In this document: piece by piece, positions 27,221 through 37,462 of the stretch
Numbering within the stretch: position 1 is the first letter of the stretch
How the letters are laid out: each line of letters begins with the position of its first letter
NCBI RefSeq assembly: GCF_014207985.1
Contig: NZ_JACHMI010000001.1
Location: forward strand, 9,903,001 to 9,967,000
Reading direction: 5' to 3'
DNA length: 64,000 nucleotides
Source of the DNA: Nonomuraea rubra
Lineage (GTDB): Bacteria > Actinomycetota > Actinomycetes > Streptosporangiales > Streptosporangiaceae
Position numbers and translations under genes: made by a program
The notes under the pieces: model-generated
Seen by the model: the letters and a program-made list of their open reading frames with translations, nothing else
Database searches by the model: none
What the model was told of the DNA's origin: nothing

Positions 27221-28516
27221 TCAGTCACGCTCCGCGGCGGCCGGGACCACCTCGTCCTCGGGAGGCGTGACCCGCCGCACCACCACCGTGCTGATCCGGT
27301 TGCGCCGCCCCGCCAGCGTCTCCGCCGTCAGTGACAGCCCTGCCACCTCCGCCTGCGACCCGGCGATCGGCACCCGCCCCAGCGCGTGCGCCAGCAGCCC
27401 GCCCACGGTCTCGACGTCGTCCACCTCGATCTCGGTGTCGAACAGCTCGCCGAGCTCGTCCACCGGCATGCGGGCCGTGACCCGCAGCCCGCCGTCGGGC
27501 ACCGGCTCCACGCGGGGCGCCTCCTGGTCGTACTCGTCGGTGATCTCGCCGACGATCTCCTCCAGCACGTCCTCGATCGTGACCAGACCGGCGGTGCCGC
27601 CGTACTCGTCGATGACGATGGCCATGTGGATCTGGCGGGCCTGCATCTCCCGCATGAGCTGGTCGATCGGCTTGCTCTCCGGCACGTACGCGGCCGGCCG
27701 CATGATCGACTCGACCGTTCCCTTGCCCCCGCCCTCGCCCGACTCGTGGATCTTGCGGGCGATGTCCTTGAGGTAGGCGATGCCGATGACGTCGTCCTCG
27801 TTCTCGCCCACGACCGGGATGCGGGAGAAGCCGCTGCGCAGCGCCAGCGACAGCGCCTGGCTGATCGTCTTGCCGCGCTCGATGTAGACCATGTCGGTAC
27901 GCGGCACCATGACCTCGCGCACCAGCGTGTCGCCCAGCTCGAACACCGAGTGGATCATCTCGCGCTCGTCCGGCTCGATCACCCGGCGCTCCTCGGCCAG
28001 GTCGACCAGGTCACGCAGCTCGGCCTCCGAGGTGAACGGGCCGTCGCGGAAACCCTTGCCGGGCGTGAGCGCGTTGCCGAGGAGGATGAGCAGCTTGGGC
28101 AGGGGGCCGAAGATGCGCGTCAGGCCGTACACGATGGGGGCGCTGGCCAGCGCCACCGGCTCGGCGTGCTGGCGGCCCAGCGTGCGCGGCATGACCCCGA
28201 CCACCACGTAACTGATCACGATCATCACGACCGCCGCCCACACGTAGGCCCAGCCCTGGTCGTGCAGGAGATCGATGAACAGCAGCGTCGCGATCACCGT
28301 CGCGACCAGCTCGCAGCTCAGCCGCAGCAGCAGCAGCAGGTTCAGGTAGCGCGGCGGATCGTTCACGATCGCCTGCAGCCGCGCCGAACCGCGGCGGCCG
28401 TCACGCGCGTACTCCTCGGCGCGCACCCTGGAGATCCGCGTCAGCGCCGTTTCCGCGCTGGCGATCAGGCCACCGATGACGACTAGGACGATGGCCAACG
28501 GCAACCAGGCGTTCAC
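27221..28516 (-). CDS. CorC/HlyC family protein: CNNM transmembrane domain, CBS pair, transporter-associated domain
   Basis: The 431-aa protein has an N-terminal DUF21/CNNM membrane domain (three to four helices, [16 protein letters not shown]), then a CBS pair ([35 protein letters not shown] split; [26 protein letters not shown]) and a CorC_HlyC C-terminal domain. These proteins are associated with Mg2+/Co2+ efflux or resistance. GTG 28516 overlaps the ybeY stop (GTGA). The membership in the ybeY-phoH operon is the usual actinobacterial arrangement. Confidence 0.94.
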   Translation of the reverse strand: MNAWLPLAIVLVVIGGLIASAETALTRISRVRAEEYARDGRRGSARLQAIVNDPPRYLNLLLLLRLSCELVATVIATLLFIDLLHDQGWAYVWAAVVMIVISYVVVGVMPRTLGRQHAEPVALASAPIVYGLTRIFGPLPKLLILLGNALTPGKGFRDGPFTSEAELRDLVDLAEERRVIEPDEREMIHSVFELGDTLVREVMVPRTDMVYIERGKTISQALSLALRSGFSRIPVVGENEDDVIGIAYLKDIARKIHESGEGGGKGTVESIMRPAAYVPESKPIDQLMREMQARQIHMAIVIDEYGGTAGLVTIEDVLEEIVGEITDEYDQEAPRVEPVPDGGLRVTARMPVDELGELFDTEIEVDDVETVGGLLAHALGRVPIAGSQAEVAGLSLTAETLAGRRNRISTVVVRRVTPPEDEVVPAAAERD

Positions 28517-28985
28517 CGCGGGTTGCGCACCTCCTGCCACGACTCGAGGAGCCGGGACTGCAAGCCGAACATCTCCTTGTGCTCCTCCGGCTCGGCATGG
28601 TCGTAACCGAGCAGGTGCAGGATGCCGTGCGTGCACAGCAGCTCGAGCTCGTCGGCCGTGCTGTGGCCCGCCTCCTCCGCCTGCCTGGCCGCGACCTGCG
28701 GGCAGAGCACGACGTCGCCGAGCAGCGCCGGATCGGCGGGCCCGTCGGACTCGCCGCGCGCGCCGCCGCCGGGACGCAGCTCGTCCATCGGGAACGCCAG
28801 CACGTCGGTCGGGCCCGGCTCGCCCATCCACTTCTCGTGCAGCTCCGCCATGGCGTCCTCGTCGACGACCACGATGGACAGCTCGGCGAGCGGGTTGATG
28901 CCCATCTCGCCGAGCACGTGAGCGGCCAGGGCGACGATGCTCTCCTCGTCGACCCCCACGCCGGACTCGTTGTTGATCTCGATGC

Positions 28986-28989
<4 letters not shown>
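28513..28989 (-). CDS. ybeY: rRNA maturation RNase YbeY
   Basis: The 158-aa protein carries the zinc-binding H-x3-H-x5-H signature in [18 protein letters not shown], plus [12 protein letters not shown] and [12 protein letters not shown] blocks. YbeY is a single-strand endoribonuclease acting in 16S rRNA 3' maturation and ribosome quality control. Its ATG overlaps the end of phoH (28986-28989) and its stop overlaps the CBS gene. Confidence 0.96.
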
Positions 28990-30029
<1,040 letters not shown>

Positions 30030-30146
30030 GGGCAGGCCAGCGGCCTGATGCCTCCCGGTCTCTTTCGGAGTTCTTCTCCGCCCATCGTATCCGGGAGCAG
30101 GCCGATTGCTCTCGCCAATATCACCCGCGTCCCTCGTCCCCCTGTT

Positions 30147-30491
30147 CTAGCCGGGCGGCCAGGTCAGGTCGCGCCCGCCGAGGATGTGGGCGTGCACGTG
30201 GAAGACGGTCTGCCCGGCGCCGGCGCCGGTGTTGAACACGATCCGGTAGCCGCCTTCGGCCACGCCGTCCATGACCGCCACCTCGTGGGCGGCCTTGAGC
30301 ACCTCGTCGGCGAGGCCGTCGTCGGCCCGGGCGAGGGCCGCGGCGTCGGCGTGGTGCCCCTTCGGGATGACGAGCACGTGGGTGGGCGCCTGCGGGTTGA
30401 TGTCGCGGAACGCCAGGGTCCTGCCGGTTTCATAAACGATCTCGGCGGGAATCTCCTTGGCGACGATTTGGCAGAAGAGACATTCGCTCAC
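30147..30491 (-). CDS. HIT family purine-nucleoside phosphoramidase (Hint-like)
   Basis: The 114-aa protein is full length for a Hint protein: CLFCQIVAKEIPAEIVYE at the N-terminus and the HIT motif HVHAHILGG with the catalytic His. ECLFC keeps the first Cys pair of zinc-binding Hint proteins. Its usual reaction is hydrolysis of adenosine phosphoramidates. It is monocistronic, with phoH downstream and a divergent sigma-factor gene upstream. Confidence 0.93.
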   Translation of the reverse strand: MSECLFCQIVAKEIPAEIVYETGRTLAFRDINPQAPTHVLVIPKGHHADAAALARADDGLADEVLKAAHEVAVMDGVAEGGYRIVFNTGAGAGQTVFHVHAHILGGRDLTWPPG

Positions 30492-30657
30492 CCGATCACC
30501 CTATCGAGCCCCTGCCGTTAGCAAGTCCGTTGCGAATCGGTAATCACCTGTGTCGTGCGCAGGATGATCCACACGGTTAGGGTGAGTGTGCGACACTTCA
30601 GCTAAAAAGACGATTCAGGGTCGGGCGAGCGCCACCTGGCGAGGACACGACTGGGTA

Positions 30658-31281
30658 ATGCACCCTAACGAACCGGGGAAACCTCAAGAACCGGAAGAGC
30701 GTAAACCCTCTGGGAAGGCCGCGCGTCCCACTGATGTGACCACCGAAACCCTTCTGGCCGACAGGTCGATGGGCGGGGTGCCGGTCGGGTGGGATGCCGA
30801 CATGGCCGTGACCGCGCTGTACAGCGCGCACTTTCGGTCGTTGGTGCGTCTCGCTGTGTTGCTGGTGCGCGACATTGCAACAGCTGAGGAAGTCGTGCAG
30901 GATGCGTTCGTCGCCATCCATGGTGCCTGGCGTAGGCTGCGTGACCCCGACAAAGCACTTGCCTACCTACGTCAATCTGTCGTCAACAGGTCCCGGTCCG
31001 TGCTGCGTCACCGCGCGGTCGTCGAGAAGTACGCCCCCAAGGGCTTGCCTGACGCCCCGAGCGCCGAGAACGGCGCGATCGGCGAGCTGGAACGCTCCGC
31101 CGTCATCGAGGCGTTACGCGCCCTGCCGACCCGACAGAGAGAAGCCCTGGTCCTACGCTATTACGGTGATTTGTCCGAAGCTGAGATAGCCCACGCCATG
31201 GGGATCAGCAAGGGCGCGGTCAAGAGCCACACCGCACGTGGCATGGCCGCCCTGCGATCGGTCCTGGAGAAGATGTCATGA
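30658..31281 (+). CDS. SigE-family ECF RNA polymerase sigma factor
   Basis: The 207-aa protein has sigma region 2 (FRSLVRLAVLLVRDIATAEEV, VVQDAFVAIHGAWRRL) and region 4 (ALRALPTRQREALVLRYYGD, LSEAEIAHAMGISKGAVKSH), matching the actinobacterial SigE-family group. GTG 30586 in the same frame would add 24 residues with no family likeness. A TAGGGT box at 30578-30583 would start transcription downstream of that GTG, so ATG 30658 is preferred. It overlaps by 4 nt a membrane protein that is its likely partner. Confidence 0.9.
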   Translation: MHPNEPGKPQEPEERKPSGKAARPTDVTTETLLADRSMGGVPVGWDADMAVTALYSAHFRSLVRLAVLLVRDIATAEEVVQDAFVAIHGAWRRLRDPDKALAYLRQSVVNRSRSVLRHRAVVEKYAPKGLPDAPSAENGAIGELERSAVIEALRALPTRQREALVLRYYGDLSEAEIAHAMGISKGAVKSHTARGMAALRSVLEKMS

Positions 31282-31931
31282 CCCAGCCCCCCGACGAGTA
31301 CGGCGACCTCCTGCGCCGTGCGCTCCGCGCGGAGGCGGACGCGGTCGTGCCCTCGCCGGAAGGACTGGAGATCATCCGTGCCCGCATCTCGCGGCGCGGC
31401 GTACGCAACCTGTTCTGGTGGCGCGCCGGTGCGGCCGGGGTCGGCGCGGTCCTGGTGGCCGGTGCGATCGTGATGGCGATCCCCAACCTGCGCTCCCAGA
31501 TCATCGAGCAGACCGTCACCCCCATAGACGTCTCGACGTCTTCCGAGGCCCCGTCCAACTCCTCCACCACGCGCTCCCACCAGCCGCCGGAGAAGGAACC
31601 GGCTCCCCAGCAGTCGCAGCCGGTCGTCGTGGTCCCCGAATCGTCGGCACCACCCTCCCCCAAGCCCACGCGGAAGGCCGGCTCGACCAGCAGGCCGTCG
31701 CCCTCCCCCAGCCCGACGCCGACCGACTGCCCCTCGCCGCTCGCCGAGCAGACCGAGCCGCCCGCCGACTGCCCCGAAGCCTCGCCCACGCCCACGCCGA
31801 CCGCGGAGGAGCCGGCCACGGGGCAGCCCTCGGCGTGCCCGCCCGAGGAGTGCCCGCCTCCCGACGAGGTGACGGAGACGCCCACCGAGCTGGCCAGCCC
31901 CCTGCTGGACAACTCCCAGACCACTCCCTGA
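31278..31931 (+). CDS. Putative membrane partner (anti-sigma-like) of the ECF sigma factor
   Basis: The 217-aa protein overlaps the sigma gene by 4 nt (ATGA). It has a short cytosolic N-terminus (about 1-48, EYGDLLRRALRAEADAV), one membrane helix (about 50-68) and a long Pro/Ser/Thr/Glu-rich outer region with three CP motifs (DCPSP, DCPEA, CPPEECPPP). The cytosolic part is too short for a zinc anti-sigma domain and lacks HxxxCxxC. Position and topology suggest a regulator of the sigma factor; this is inference. Confidence 0.8.
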   Translation: MTQPPDEYGDLLRRALRAEADAVVPSPEGLEIIRARISRRGVRNLFWWRAGAAGVGAVLVAGAIVMAIPNLRSQIIEQTVTPIDVSTSSEAPSNSSTTRSHQPPEKEPAPQQSQPVVVVPESSAPPSPKPTRKAGSTSRPSPSPSPTPTDCPSPLAEQTEPPADCPEASPTPTPTAEEPATGQPSACPPEECPPPDEVTETPTELASPLLDNSQTTP

Positions 31932-31940
31932 GCCGGGCTC

Positions 31941-32666
31941 CTACCAGCGTCCCGTACGGCTGAGCAGCACGGCCGCCGCGGCCACCCCGGCCGTGGACGT
32001 ACGCAGCACCGTCGGCCCGAGCAGCACCGACGTCGCCTTCGCGGCCCTGAACCCGGCCAGCTCCTCCTCCGAGACGCCGCCCTCCGGCCCCACGACCACC
32101 ACGATGTCGCCGCCCGCGGGCAGCGGCACGCCGGACAGCGGCTCCGCCGCCTCCTCGTGCAGCACCAGCCCCAGCGCGGCCTCCGACAGGAGCCGTTCGA
32201 CCTGCCTGGTGGAGGCCAGGTCGGCCACCTCGAGCAGGTGGAAGCGGCGGGCCTGCTTGCCCGCCTCGCGGGCGGTGGAACGCCAGCGGCCCAGCGCCTT
32301 GGCGACCTTGTCGCCCTTCCACTGCGTGATGCTGCGCGCGGCGGCCCACGGGACGATGACGTCCACGCCGGCCTCGGTCATCATCTCGACCGCCAGCTCG
32401 CCCCTGTCGCCCTTGGGCAGCCCCTGGACGACGACGAGCCTGGGCCTGGACGCCTCGACGTCGTAGCGGCGCAGCACGTCGAGGCGGAGCGCGTCCTTCA
32501 GCGTCTCGCGCACGACGCACTCGGCCACCGCGCCGGCGCCGTCGGTCAGGTCGACCCGCTCTCCGGGCCGCAGGCGGCGCACGGAGGCCGCGTGCCGCCC
32601 CTCGGGGCCGTCGAGGGTCAGCTCAGGGCCGTCGAGACCCTGAGCGAGGAAGACCGGGACCGTCAC
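31941..32666 (-). CDS. rsmE: 16S rRNA (uracil-1498-N3)-methyltransferase
   Basis: The 241-aa protein has an N-terminal PUA-like part ([21 protein letters not shown] split) and a SPOUT knot: [21 protein letters not shown] split, [41 protein letters not shown]. These are RsmE hallmarks. GTG 32666 overlaps the dnaJ stop (GTGA), so rsmE is coupled to the hrcA-dnaJ unit, the usual order in actinobacteria. Confidence 0.96.
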   Translation of the reverse strand: MTVPVFLAQGLDGPELTLDGPEGRHAASVRRLRPGERVDLTDGAGAVAECVVRETLKDALRLDVLRRYDVEASRPRLVVVQGLPKGDRGELAVEMMTEAGVDVIVPWAAARSITQWKGDKVAKALGRWRSTAREAGKQARRFHLLEVADLASTRQVERLLSEAALGLVLHEEAAEPLSGVPLPAGGDIVVVVGPEGGVSEEELAGFRAAKATSVLLGPTVLRTSTAGVAAAAVLLSRTGRW

Positions 32667-33802
32667 CGGCCGTTGAAGGCGTCGCGCAACCGCGAGAAGA
32701 AGCCCTGCTGCCCCGGCGCGAACTTGCCCGGCGGCCGCTCCTCGCCCCGCTGCTTGGCCAGCTCGCGCAGCAGGTCCTCCTGCGCGGTGTCGAGGCGGGT
32801 CGGGGTCTCGACGTTGACGTGGATCAGCAGGTCGCCCCTGCCGGACTCGTTGAGGCGCTGGACGCCGCGGCCGTACATGGTGATGACCTGGCCGGACTGC
32901 GTGCCGGGGCGGACGTCCACCTCTTCGGCGCCGTCGAGGGTCTCGACCGTGAGGATGGTGCCGAGAGCGGCGGCCGTCATCGGGATCTGGACGGTGCAGT
33001 GGAGGTCGTCGCCGCGCCGTTCGAAGATCTCGTGGTTGCGCTCGACGATCTCGAGGAACAGGTCTCCGGGCGGGCCACCACCCGGGCCGACCTCGCCCTC
33101 GCCGGCGAGCTGGATGTGCGTGCCGTCCTCGACGCCCGCCGGGATGCGGACCTTGATCGTACGGCGGGTGCGGACGCGGCCGTCGCCGGAGCACTCCTGG
33201 CAGGGGTGGCGGATGATCGTGCCGAAGCCCCCGCACTGCGGGCACGGGCGCGAGGTCATGACCTGGCCCAGGAACGAGCGGGTGACCTGGGAGATCTCGC
33301 CGCGCCCGTTGCACATGTCACAGGTGTCGGGGTGGGTGCCGGGCGCGGCGCCCGCGCCGTGGCAGACCTCGCACAGCACGGCCGTGTCGACGACCAGCTC
33401 GCGGGTGGTGCCGAACGCGGTCTCGCGCAGGTCGAGCTCCACCCGGATGGTCGCGTTGCGGCCCCTGCGGGCCCGCGAGCGCGGCCCTCTGGCGCCGGTC
33501 GCGGTGCCGAAGAAGGCGTCCATGATGTCGCTGAACGGGAAGCCCGCGCCGAAGCCGCCGGCGCCGGCCGCCGCTCCCGCGCCGCCGAAGGGGTCGCCAC
33601 CCAGGTCGTACATCTGGCGCTTGTTCGGGTCGGACAGCACCTCGTAGGCCTGCGTGATCTCCTTGAACCGCTCCTGGGTCTCAGGATCGGGGTTCACGTC
33701 GGGGTGCAGCTCGCGGGCGAGTCGGCGGTAAGCCTTCTTGATCTCATCCTGACTTGCGTCACGGCGCACCCCGAGGGTGGCGTAGTAGTCGCTGTTTGCC
33801 AC
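32663..33802 (-). CDS. dnaJ: Chaperone protein DnaJ (HrcA-linked copy)
   Basis: The 379-aa type I DnaJ has a J domain with HPD (ELHPDVNPD), a short Gly-rich region, four zinc-finger repeats ([32 protein letters not shown]) and the C-terminal substrate-binding domain. It stimulates DnaK ATPase. It stands 11 nt after hrcA, within the CIRCE-controlled unit. Actinobacteria often have a second dnaJ beside dnaK; this is the hrcA-linked one. Confidence 0.97.
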   Translation of the reverse strand: MANSDYYATLGVRRDASQDEIKKAYRRLARELHPDVNPDPETQERFKEITQAYEVLSDPNKRQMYDLGGDPFGGAGAAAGAGGFGAGFPFSDIMDAFFGTATGARGPRSRARRGRNATIRVELDLRETAFGTTRELVVDTAVLCEVCHGAGAAPGTHPDTCDMCNGRGEISQVTRSFLGQVMTSRPCPQCGGFGTIIRHPCQECSGDGRVRTRRTIKVRIPAGVEDGTHIQLAGEGEVGPGGGPPGDLFLEIVERNHEIFERRGDDLHCTVQIPMTAAALGTILTVETLDGAEEVDVRPGTQSGQVITMYGRGVQRLNESGRGDLLIHVNVETPTRLDTAQEDLLRELAKQRGEERPPGKFAPGQQGFFSRLRDAFNGR

Positions 33803-33813
33803 TTATCGACCTC

Positions 33814-34827
33814 TTATGATGCAGCCAGGATCTGGCTGACGTAGCGTGCCACCGCGCGTACGGCGCCCATCGTCACGGGATAGTCCATCCTGGTCGGCCC
33901 CAGCACACCGAGCCGGGCCAGTTGGTTGTCGCCAGAACCGTATCCGGTCGCGACGATGGATGTCCCCCGCAGGTACGGGTTTTCCGAGCCGATGCGCACG
34001 GTGAGCGCGGACGGGGTGTCGTTGGTCGTCTCGCCGAGCAGCCGCATGAGCACGACCTGCTCCTCCAGCGCCTCCAGCACGTCGCGCAGGCCGGTGGCGA
34101 AGTCGGCGCCGGCGAGGTTGGCCGCGCCGGCGAACACGATCTTCTCGTCGTGCCGCTCGACCAGCGTCTCCAGCAGCACGGACAGGATCGTCGCGGCGGC
34201 GGGCCGGTCTTCGTGAGCCAGCCGCTCGGGCAGATCGGCGACCAGCTCGGGCACGTTGCTCAGGCCGCAGCCGTCGAGGCAGGCGTTGAGCACGGCGCGC
34301 AGGTGCGCGATCCGGGCGTCGTCGATCGCCTCCGGCAGCTCGACCACGCGCTGCTCGACGCGGCCGGTGTTGGTGATCAGCACGAGCATGACCCGCCGGT
34401 CGCTGAGCGGGACCAGCTCGACGTGCCTCACGGTGGAACGGGTCAGCGTCGGGTACTGCACGACCGCCACCTGCCTGGTCAGCTGCGCGAGCAGCCGGAC
34501 GGTGCGGGTCACCACGTCGTCGAGGTCGACCGCGCCGGCCAGGAAGGTCTCGATCGCCCTGCGCTCGGCTCCCGACAGCGGCTTGACCTGCGAGAGCCGG
34601 TCGACGAACAAGCGGTATCCCTTGTCCGTCGGCACGCGGCCCGCGCTGGTGTGCGGCTGGGTGATGTAGCCTTCCTCCTCCAGCGCGGCCATGTCGTTCC
34701 TGACCGTCGCCGGGGAGACCTTCAGATTGTGGCGCTCGGCGAGTGCCTTGGAGCCCACCGGTTCGTTGGTGGACACGTAGTCTTCGACAATGGCGCGGAG
34801 CACCGCCAGTTTCCTATCGTCGAGCAC
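33814..34827 (-). CDS. hrcA: Heat-inducible transcription repressor HrcA
   Basis: The 337-aa protein begins with the winged-helix block [20 protein letters not shown] and [20 protein letters not shown], followed by [13 protein letters not shown] and the C-terminal GAF-like and inserted dimerisation regions. GTG 34827 follows AGGAGGTGAG. The open frame extends far upstream but without likeness. HrcA represses its own transcription through the CIRCE element 40 nt upstream. Confidence 0.97.
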   Translation of the reverse strand: MLDDRKLAVLRAIVEDYVSTNEPVGSKALAERHNLKVSPATVRNDMAALEEEGYITQPHTSAGRVPTDKGYRLFVDRLSQVKPLSGAERRAIETFLAGAVDLDDVVTRTVRLLAQLTRQVAVVQYPTLTRSTVRHVELVPLSDRRVMLVLITNTGRVEQRVVELPEAIDDARIAHLRAVLNACLDGCGLSNVPELVADLPERLAHEDRPAAATILSVLLETLVERHDEKIVFAGAANLAGADFATGLRDVLEALEEQVVLMRLLGETTNDTPSALTVRIGSENPYLRGTSIVATGYGSGDNQLARLGVLGPTRMDYPVTMGAVRAVARYVSQILAAS

Positions 34828-34865
34828 GTGCTCACCTCCTGCCTCTGTCCATATCAGGAACGCGA

Positions 34866-34895
34866 GGTCTAGCACTCTGTGTTCCCGAGTGCCAA
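34866..34895 (-). promoter_or_regulatory. CIRCE operator and promoter of hrcA-dnaJ-rsmE
   Basis: CTAGCACTC-N9-GAGTGCCAA at 34869-34895 matches the CIRCE consensus TTAGCACTC-N9-GAGTGCTAA at 16 of 18 positions. On the minus strand TTGGCA (34890-34895) and TAGACC (34866-34871), 18 nt apart, form a fair promoter lying within the CIRCE element, so bound HrcA would block polymerase. Confidence 0.9.
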
Positions 34896-34986
34896 GTGTA
34901 CGGCTCTCGCCCACAAGGTGCGATAACACCGCGTCCCACATCCTGCTTCTAGCTTCTTGGAAGCGACAGGCCTCACACTTGCCCAT

Positions 34987-35832
34987 ATGACCGACGAATC
35001 CCGGCCCCCGTCGTACGGCCCCCCGCCTGGGCAGGGTCCCTACCACGGTCAGCCGCAGCCTCCCCAGTACGGCCCGCAGCCGGGGTCCCAGCCGGGTTAC
35101 GGTCCCCAACCCGGCTCGCAGCCCGGCCCGGGCCAGGCGCCTCCTCCGCACTGGCAGCCGCCGTCCGGGCCGCAGCCCGGGCCGGTCCCGCCGCAGTACG
35201 GCGGAGCCACCCAGTTCGGCCCGCCACCTCAGTACGGACAATACGGCCAACAAGCCCAATTTCCTCCACGAATCAACCCCAAAGCCATAAAGCCCAGTTT
35301 GTGGTGGCTCGCGGCGGTCTGGGGCGTGTTTCTGGCGTGCGGGGTGGCCGGGGCGCTCATGTTCACCGGCGGCGTGGTGAGCAGCGTGTCCGACCTGGCC
35401 CCGACCAGGACGTTCGCGTCCGGCGAAAGTGTCACGGTGCCGATCGACCCGGCCGAGAAGCCCGGCGTGTACATCGCCAGCGACACCCAGGTCAGCTACG
35501 ACTGCGCCATTACCGGCGGCCCCGGGCAGGCGAGGCTCGCCAAGACCACGGGATCCCAGAAGGTCACGGTGGGAGGCGCCGTGTGGGAGCAGTTCCTCGT
35601 GATCAACGCGCCCGCCAAGGGCGACTACCAGCTCACCTGCACCAACCAGGAACAGGCCACCGTCAGGTACGGCGTGGGCCGCGACGCCTTCTCCGCCGTG
35701 GGCGGCATCACCGGCGGGCTCGCCGCCCTGTTCCTGGTCCCGGGAGCCGGGCTGCTCCTCGCGATCGGCGGCACCATCACCGTCCTGGTCCGGCGCAGCG
35801 GTGCGCGCAAGCGCCTTGCGGTCGGCGGGTGA
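34987..35832 (+). CDS. Pro/Gln/Tyr-rich membrane protein of unknown function
   Basis: The 281-aa protein has a disordered N-terminus of about 95 residues with [14 protein letters not shown] repeats, a membrane helix (about 105-127), an outer domain of about 100 residues with two Cys (SYDCAIT, QLTCTN) that may pair, and a second helix (about 240-265). Such proteins are common in actinobacteria and unassigned. It overlaps the next gene by GTGA. Confidence 0.82.
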   Translation: MTDESRPPSYGPPPGQGPYHGQPQPPQYGPQPGSQPGYGPQPGSQPGPGQAPPPHWQPPSGPQPGPVPPQYGGATQFGPPPQYGQYGQQAQFPPRINPKAIKPSLWWLAAVWGVFLACGVAGALMFTGGVVSSVSDLAPTRTFASGESVTVPIDPAEKPGVYIASDTQVSYDCAITGGPGQARLAKTTGSQKVTVGGAVWEQFLVINAPAKGDYQLTCTNQEQATVRYGVGRDAFSAVGGITGGLAALFLVPGAGLLLAIGGTITVLVRRSGARKRLAVGG

Positions 35833-36659
35833 TTTGCTACGGTCCCCGTGTGTACGAGGGCGATGTACTGGCGGGAAATTGGCGGCGGCCGGGCAAGGGG
35901 AAGATCCCGAAAGTGCCCGCCGAGCCGGACCTCGTCGTCGAGGACGCCGACAGCGGCTTCTGCGGCGCCGTGGTGGCCTGCGACAAGGAGGCCGTCACGC
36001 TGGAAGACCGGTTCGGCAAGCGCCGCCTGTTCCCGCTCGCGCCCGCCGCCTTCCTGCTGGACGGCAAGCCCGTGACGCTGGTACGGCCGGCGGCGGCCCC
36101 CGCCTCCGGGCCCAGGCGCAGCGCGTCCGGCTCGATCGCCGTGGAGGGATTGCGCGCCAGGGTCGCCAGGCAGAGCCGGATCTACGTGGAGGGCGTGCAC
36201 GACGCCGCCCTCGTGGAGAAGATCTGGGGCCATGACCTGCGGGTCGAGGGGGTCGTGGTCGAGTACCTGGAGGGCGTGGACGACCTGCCGGCCATCGTGG
36301 CCGAGTTCGGCCCCGAGCCCGGGCGCCGGCTGGGCGTGCTGGTCGACCATCTGGTGCCCGGGTCCAAGGAGAGCAGGATCGCCGCCGGGATCACCTCGCC
36401 GGACGTGCTCGTGGTGGGGCACCCGTACATCGACATCTGGCAGGCGGTCAAGCCGTCCGTGCTGCGCATCCCCGCCTGGCCCGAGGTGCCGCGCGGGGTG
36501 CCGTGGAAGGAAGGCGTCATCGCCGCGCTGGGCTGGCGGATGGAGCCGGCGGAGGCGTGGCGGCGGATTCTCGGCGCCGTCTCGACGTACACGGACCTGG
36601 AGCCGGAGCTGCTCGGCCGGGTCGAGGAACTGATCGACTTCGTTACGGAGGCACCATGA
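35829..36659 (+). CDS. DUF3097 family protein
   Basis: The 276-aa protein matches the actinobacterial DUF3097 family: [113 protein letters not shown]. The VEGxHDAxLVEKxWG block recalls Toprim-like folds. GTG 35829 is preferred over GTG 35850, because it overlaps the upstream stop (GTGA) and keeps the conserved YGP segment. Function unknown. Confidence 0.9.
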   Translation: MICYGPRVYEGDVLAGNWRRPGKGKIPKVPAEPDLVVEDADSGFCGAVVACDKEAVTLEDRFGKRRLFPLAPAAFLLDGKPVTLVRPAAAPASGPRRSASGSIAVEGLRARVARQSRIYVEGVHDAALVEKIWGHDLRVEGVVVEYLEGVDDLPAIVAEFGPEPGRRLGVLVDHLVPGSKESRIAAGITSPDVLVVGHPYIDIWQAVKPSVLRIPAWPEVPRGVPWKEGVIAALGWRMEPAEAWRRILGAVSTYTDLEPELLGRVEELIDFVTEAP

Positions 36660-37462
36660 GCCAGGACCCGTCCCAGCCACCGCCCGACGACGACGCCACG
36701 CGCAGGGTCACACCCGAGGACCTGCCACCGGCCCAGGGCTCCGGTCCCCAGGGTTACGGGCAACAACCGGGTTACGGACAGCAGCCCGGCCCACAGCCCG
36801 GTTACGGACAGCAGCCCGGCTCACTGCCCGGTTACGGACAGCAGCCCGGCTCACTGCCCGGTTACGGACAGCAGCCCGGCTCGGCGCCGAGCTACGGCCA
36901 GCAGACCCCGTACGGGCAGCAGCCCGGCTCCGCGCCGAACTTCGGCCAGCCCGGCGGCTACTCCCCGTCCGGCGGGTACCCCCCGCCCGGCGGCGGTTAC
37001 GCCCCTCCTGGCGGCGGTTACGCCCAGCCTGGGGGATACGCCCCGCCCGGGGGTTACCCGCCGCCGCCGAACCAGCCGCCCGGCTACGGTTACGCCCCCG
37101 GCCGGGGTGAGCCGTACGTCCCAGGCAGGTTCGGCCCCCGCCCCGGCACCGACGACACCCAGATGGCCATGCTGTCCCACCTCCTGGGCCTGCTGGTCTC
37201 GTGGATCGGCCCGCTGATCATCTACCTGATGAAGAAGGACGAGTCCCCCTACGTCAGGGACCAGGCGGCCGAGGCGCTCAACTTCCAGATCACGATGTTC
37301 ATCGGCTACCTCATCTCGGGCATCCTGACCATCGTGATCGTCGGCATCGTGCTGCTGCCGATCATCTGGATCCTGTCGCTGATCTTCCACATCCAGGCGG
37401 CGATGGCCACCAACAAGGGCGCCCGCTACCGCTACCCGTTCTCCATCCGGATGATCACCTAG
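36656..37462 (+). CDS. DUF4870 domain membrane protein with long repeat-rich N-terminus
   Basis: The 268-aa protein has a 155-residue Gly/Pro/Gln/Tyr-rich tail built on GYGQQPG and GGYAPPG repeats, then a DUF4870 membrane domain: MAMLSHLLGLLVSWIGPLIIYL, SPYVRDQAAEALNFQI, two more helices and MATNKGARYRYPFSIRMI. Its start overlaps the DUF3097 stop (ATGA). Four in-register 30-bp repeats (36781-36900) encode part of the tail. Its stop overlaps the convergent hemW stop. Confidence 0.88.
   Translation: MSQDPSQPPPDDDATRRVTPEDLPPAQGSGPQGYGQQPGYGQQPGPQPGYGQQPGSLPGYGQQPGSLPGYGQQPGSAPSYGQQTPYGQQPGSAPNFGQPGGYSPSGGYPPPGGGYAPPGGGYAQPGGYAPPGGYPPPPNQPPGYGYAPGRGEPYVPGRFGPRPGTDDTQMAMLSHLLGLLVSWIGPLIIYLMKKDESPYVRDQAAEALNFQITMFIGYLISGILTIVIVGIVLLPIIWILSLIFHIQAAMATNKGARYRYPFSIRMIT
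36781..36900 (+). repeat. 30-bp minisatellite, four tandem copies, coding
   Basis: Four consecutive 30-bp units start at 36781, 36811, 36841 and 36871. Units 2 and 3 are identical, unit 1 differs at two or three bases, unit 4 is more diverged. Each encodes a ten-residue block of the type QQPGSLPGYG. Length is a multiple of three, so copy-number change would keep the frame. Confidence 0.9.

Noticed and set aside
30586..30657. GTG start for the sigma factor 24 codons upstream
   Set aside because: The added residues have no family likeness and the only good -10 (TAGGGT, 30578-30583) would start transcription beyond this GTG.
36781..36900. CRISPR array or other spaced repeats
   Set aside because: The repeats are contiguous, in coding phase and encode a GYGQQPG tail. 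No spaced repeat array exists anywhere in the window.
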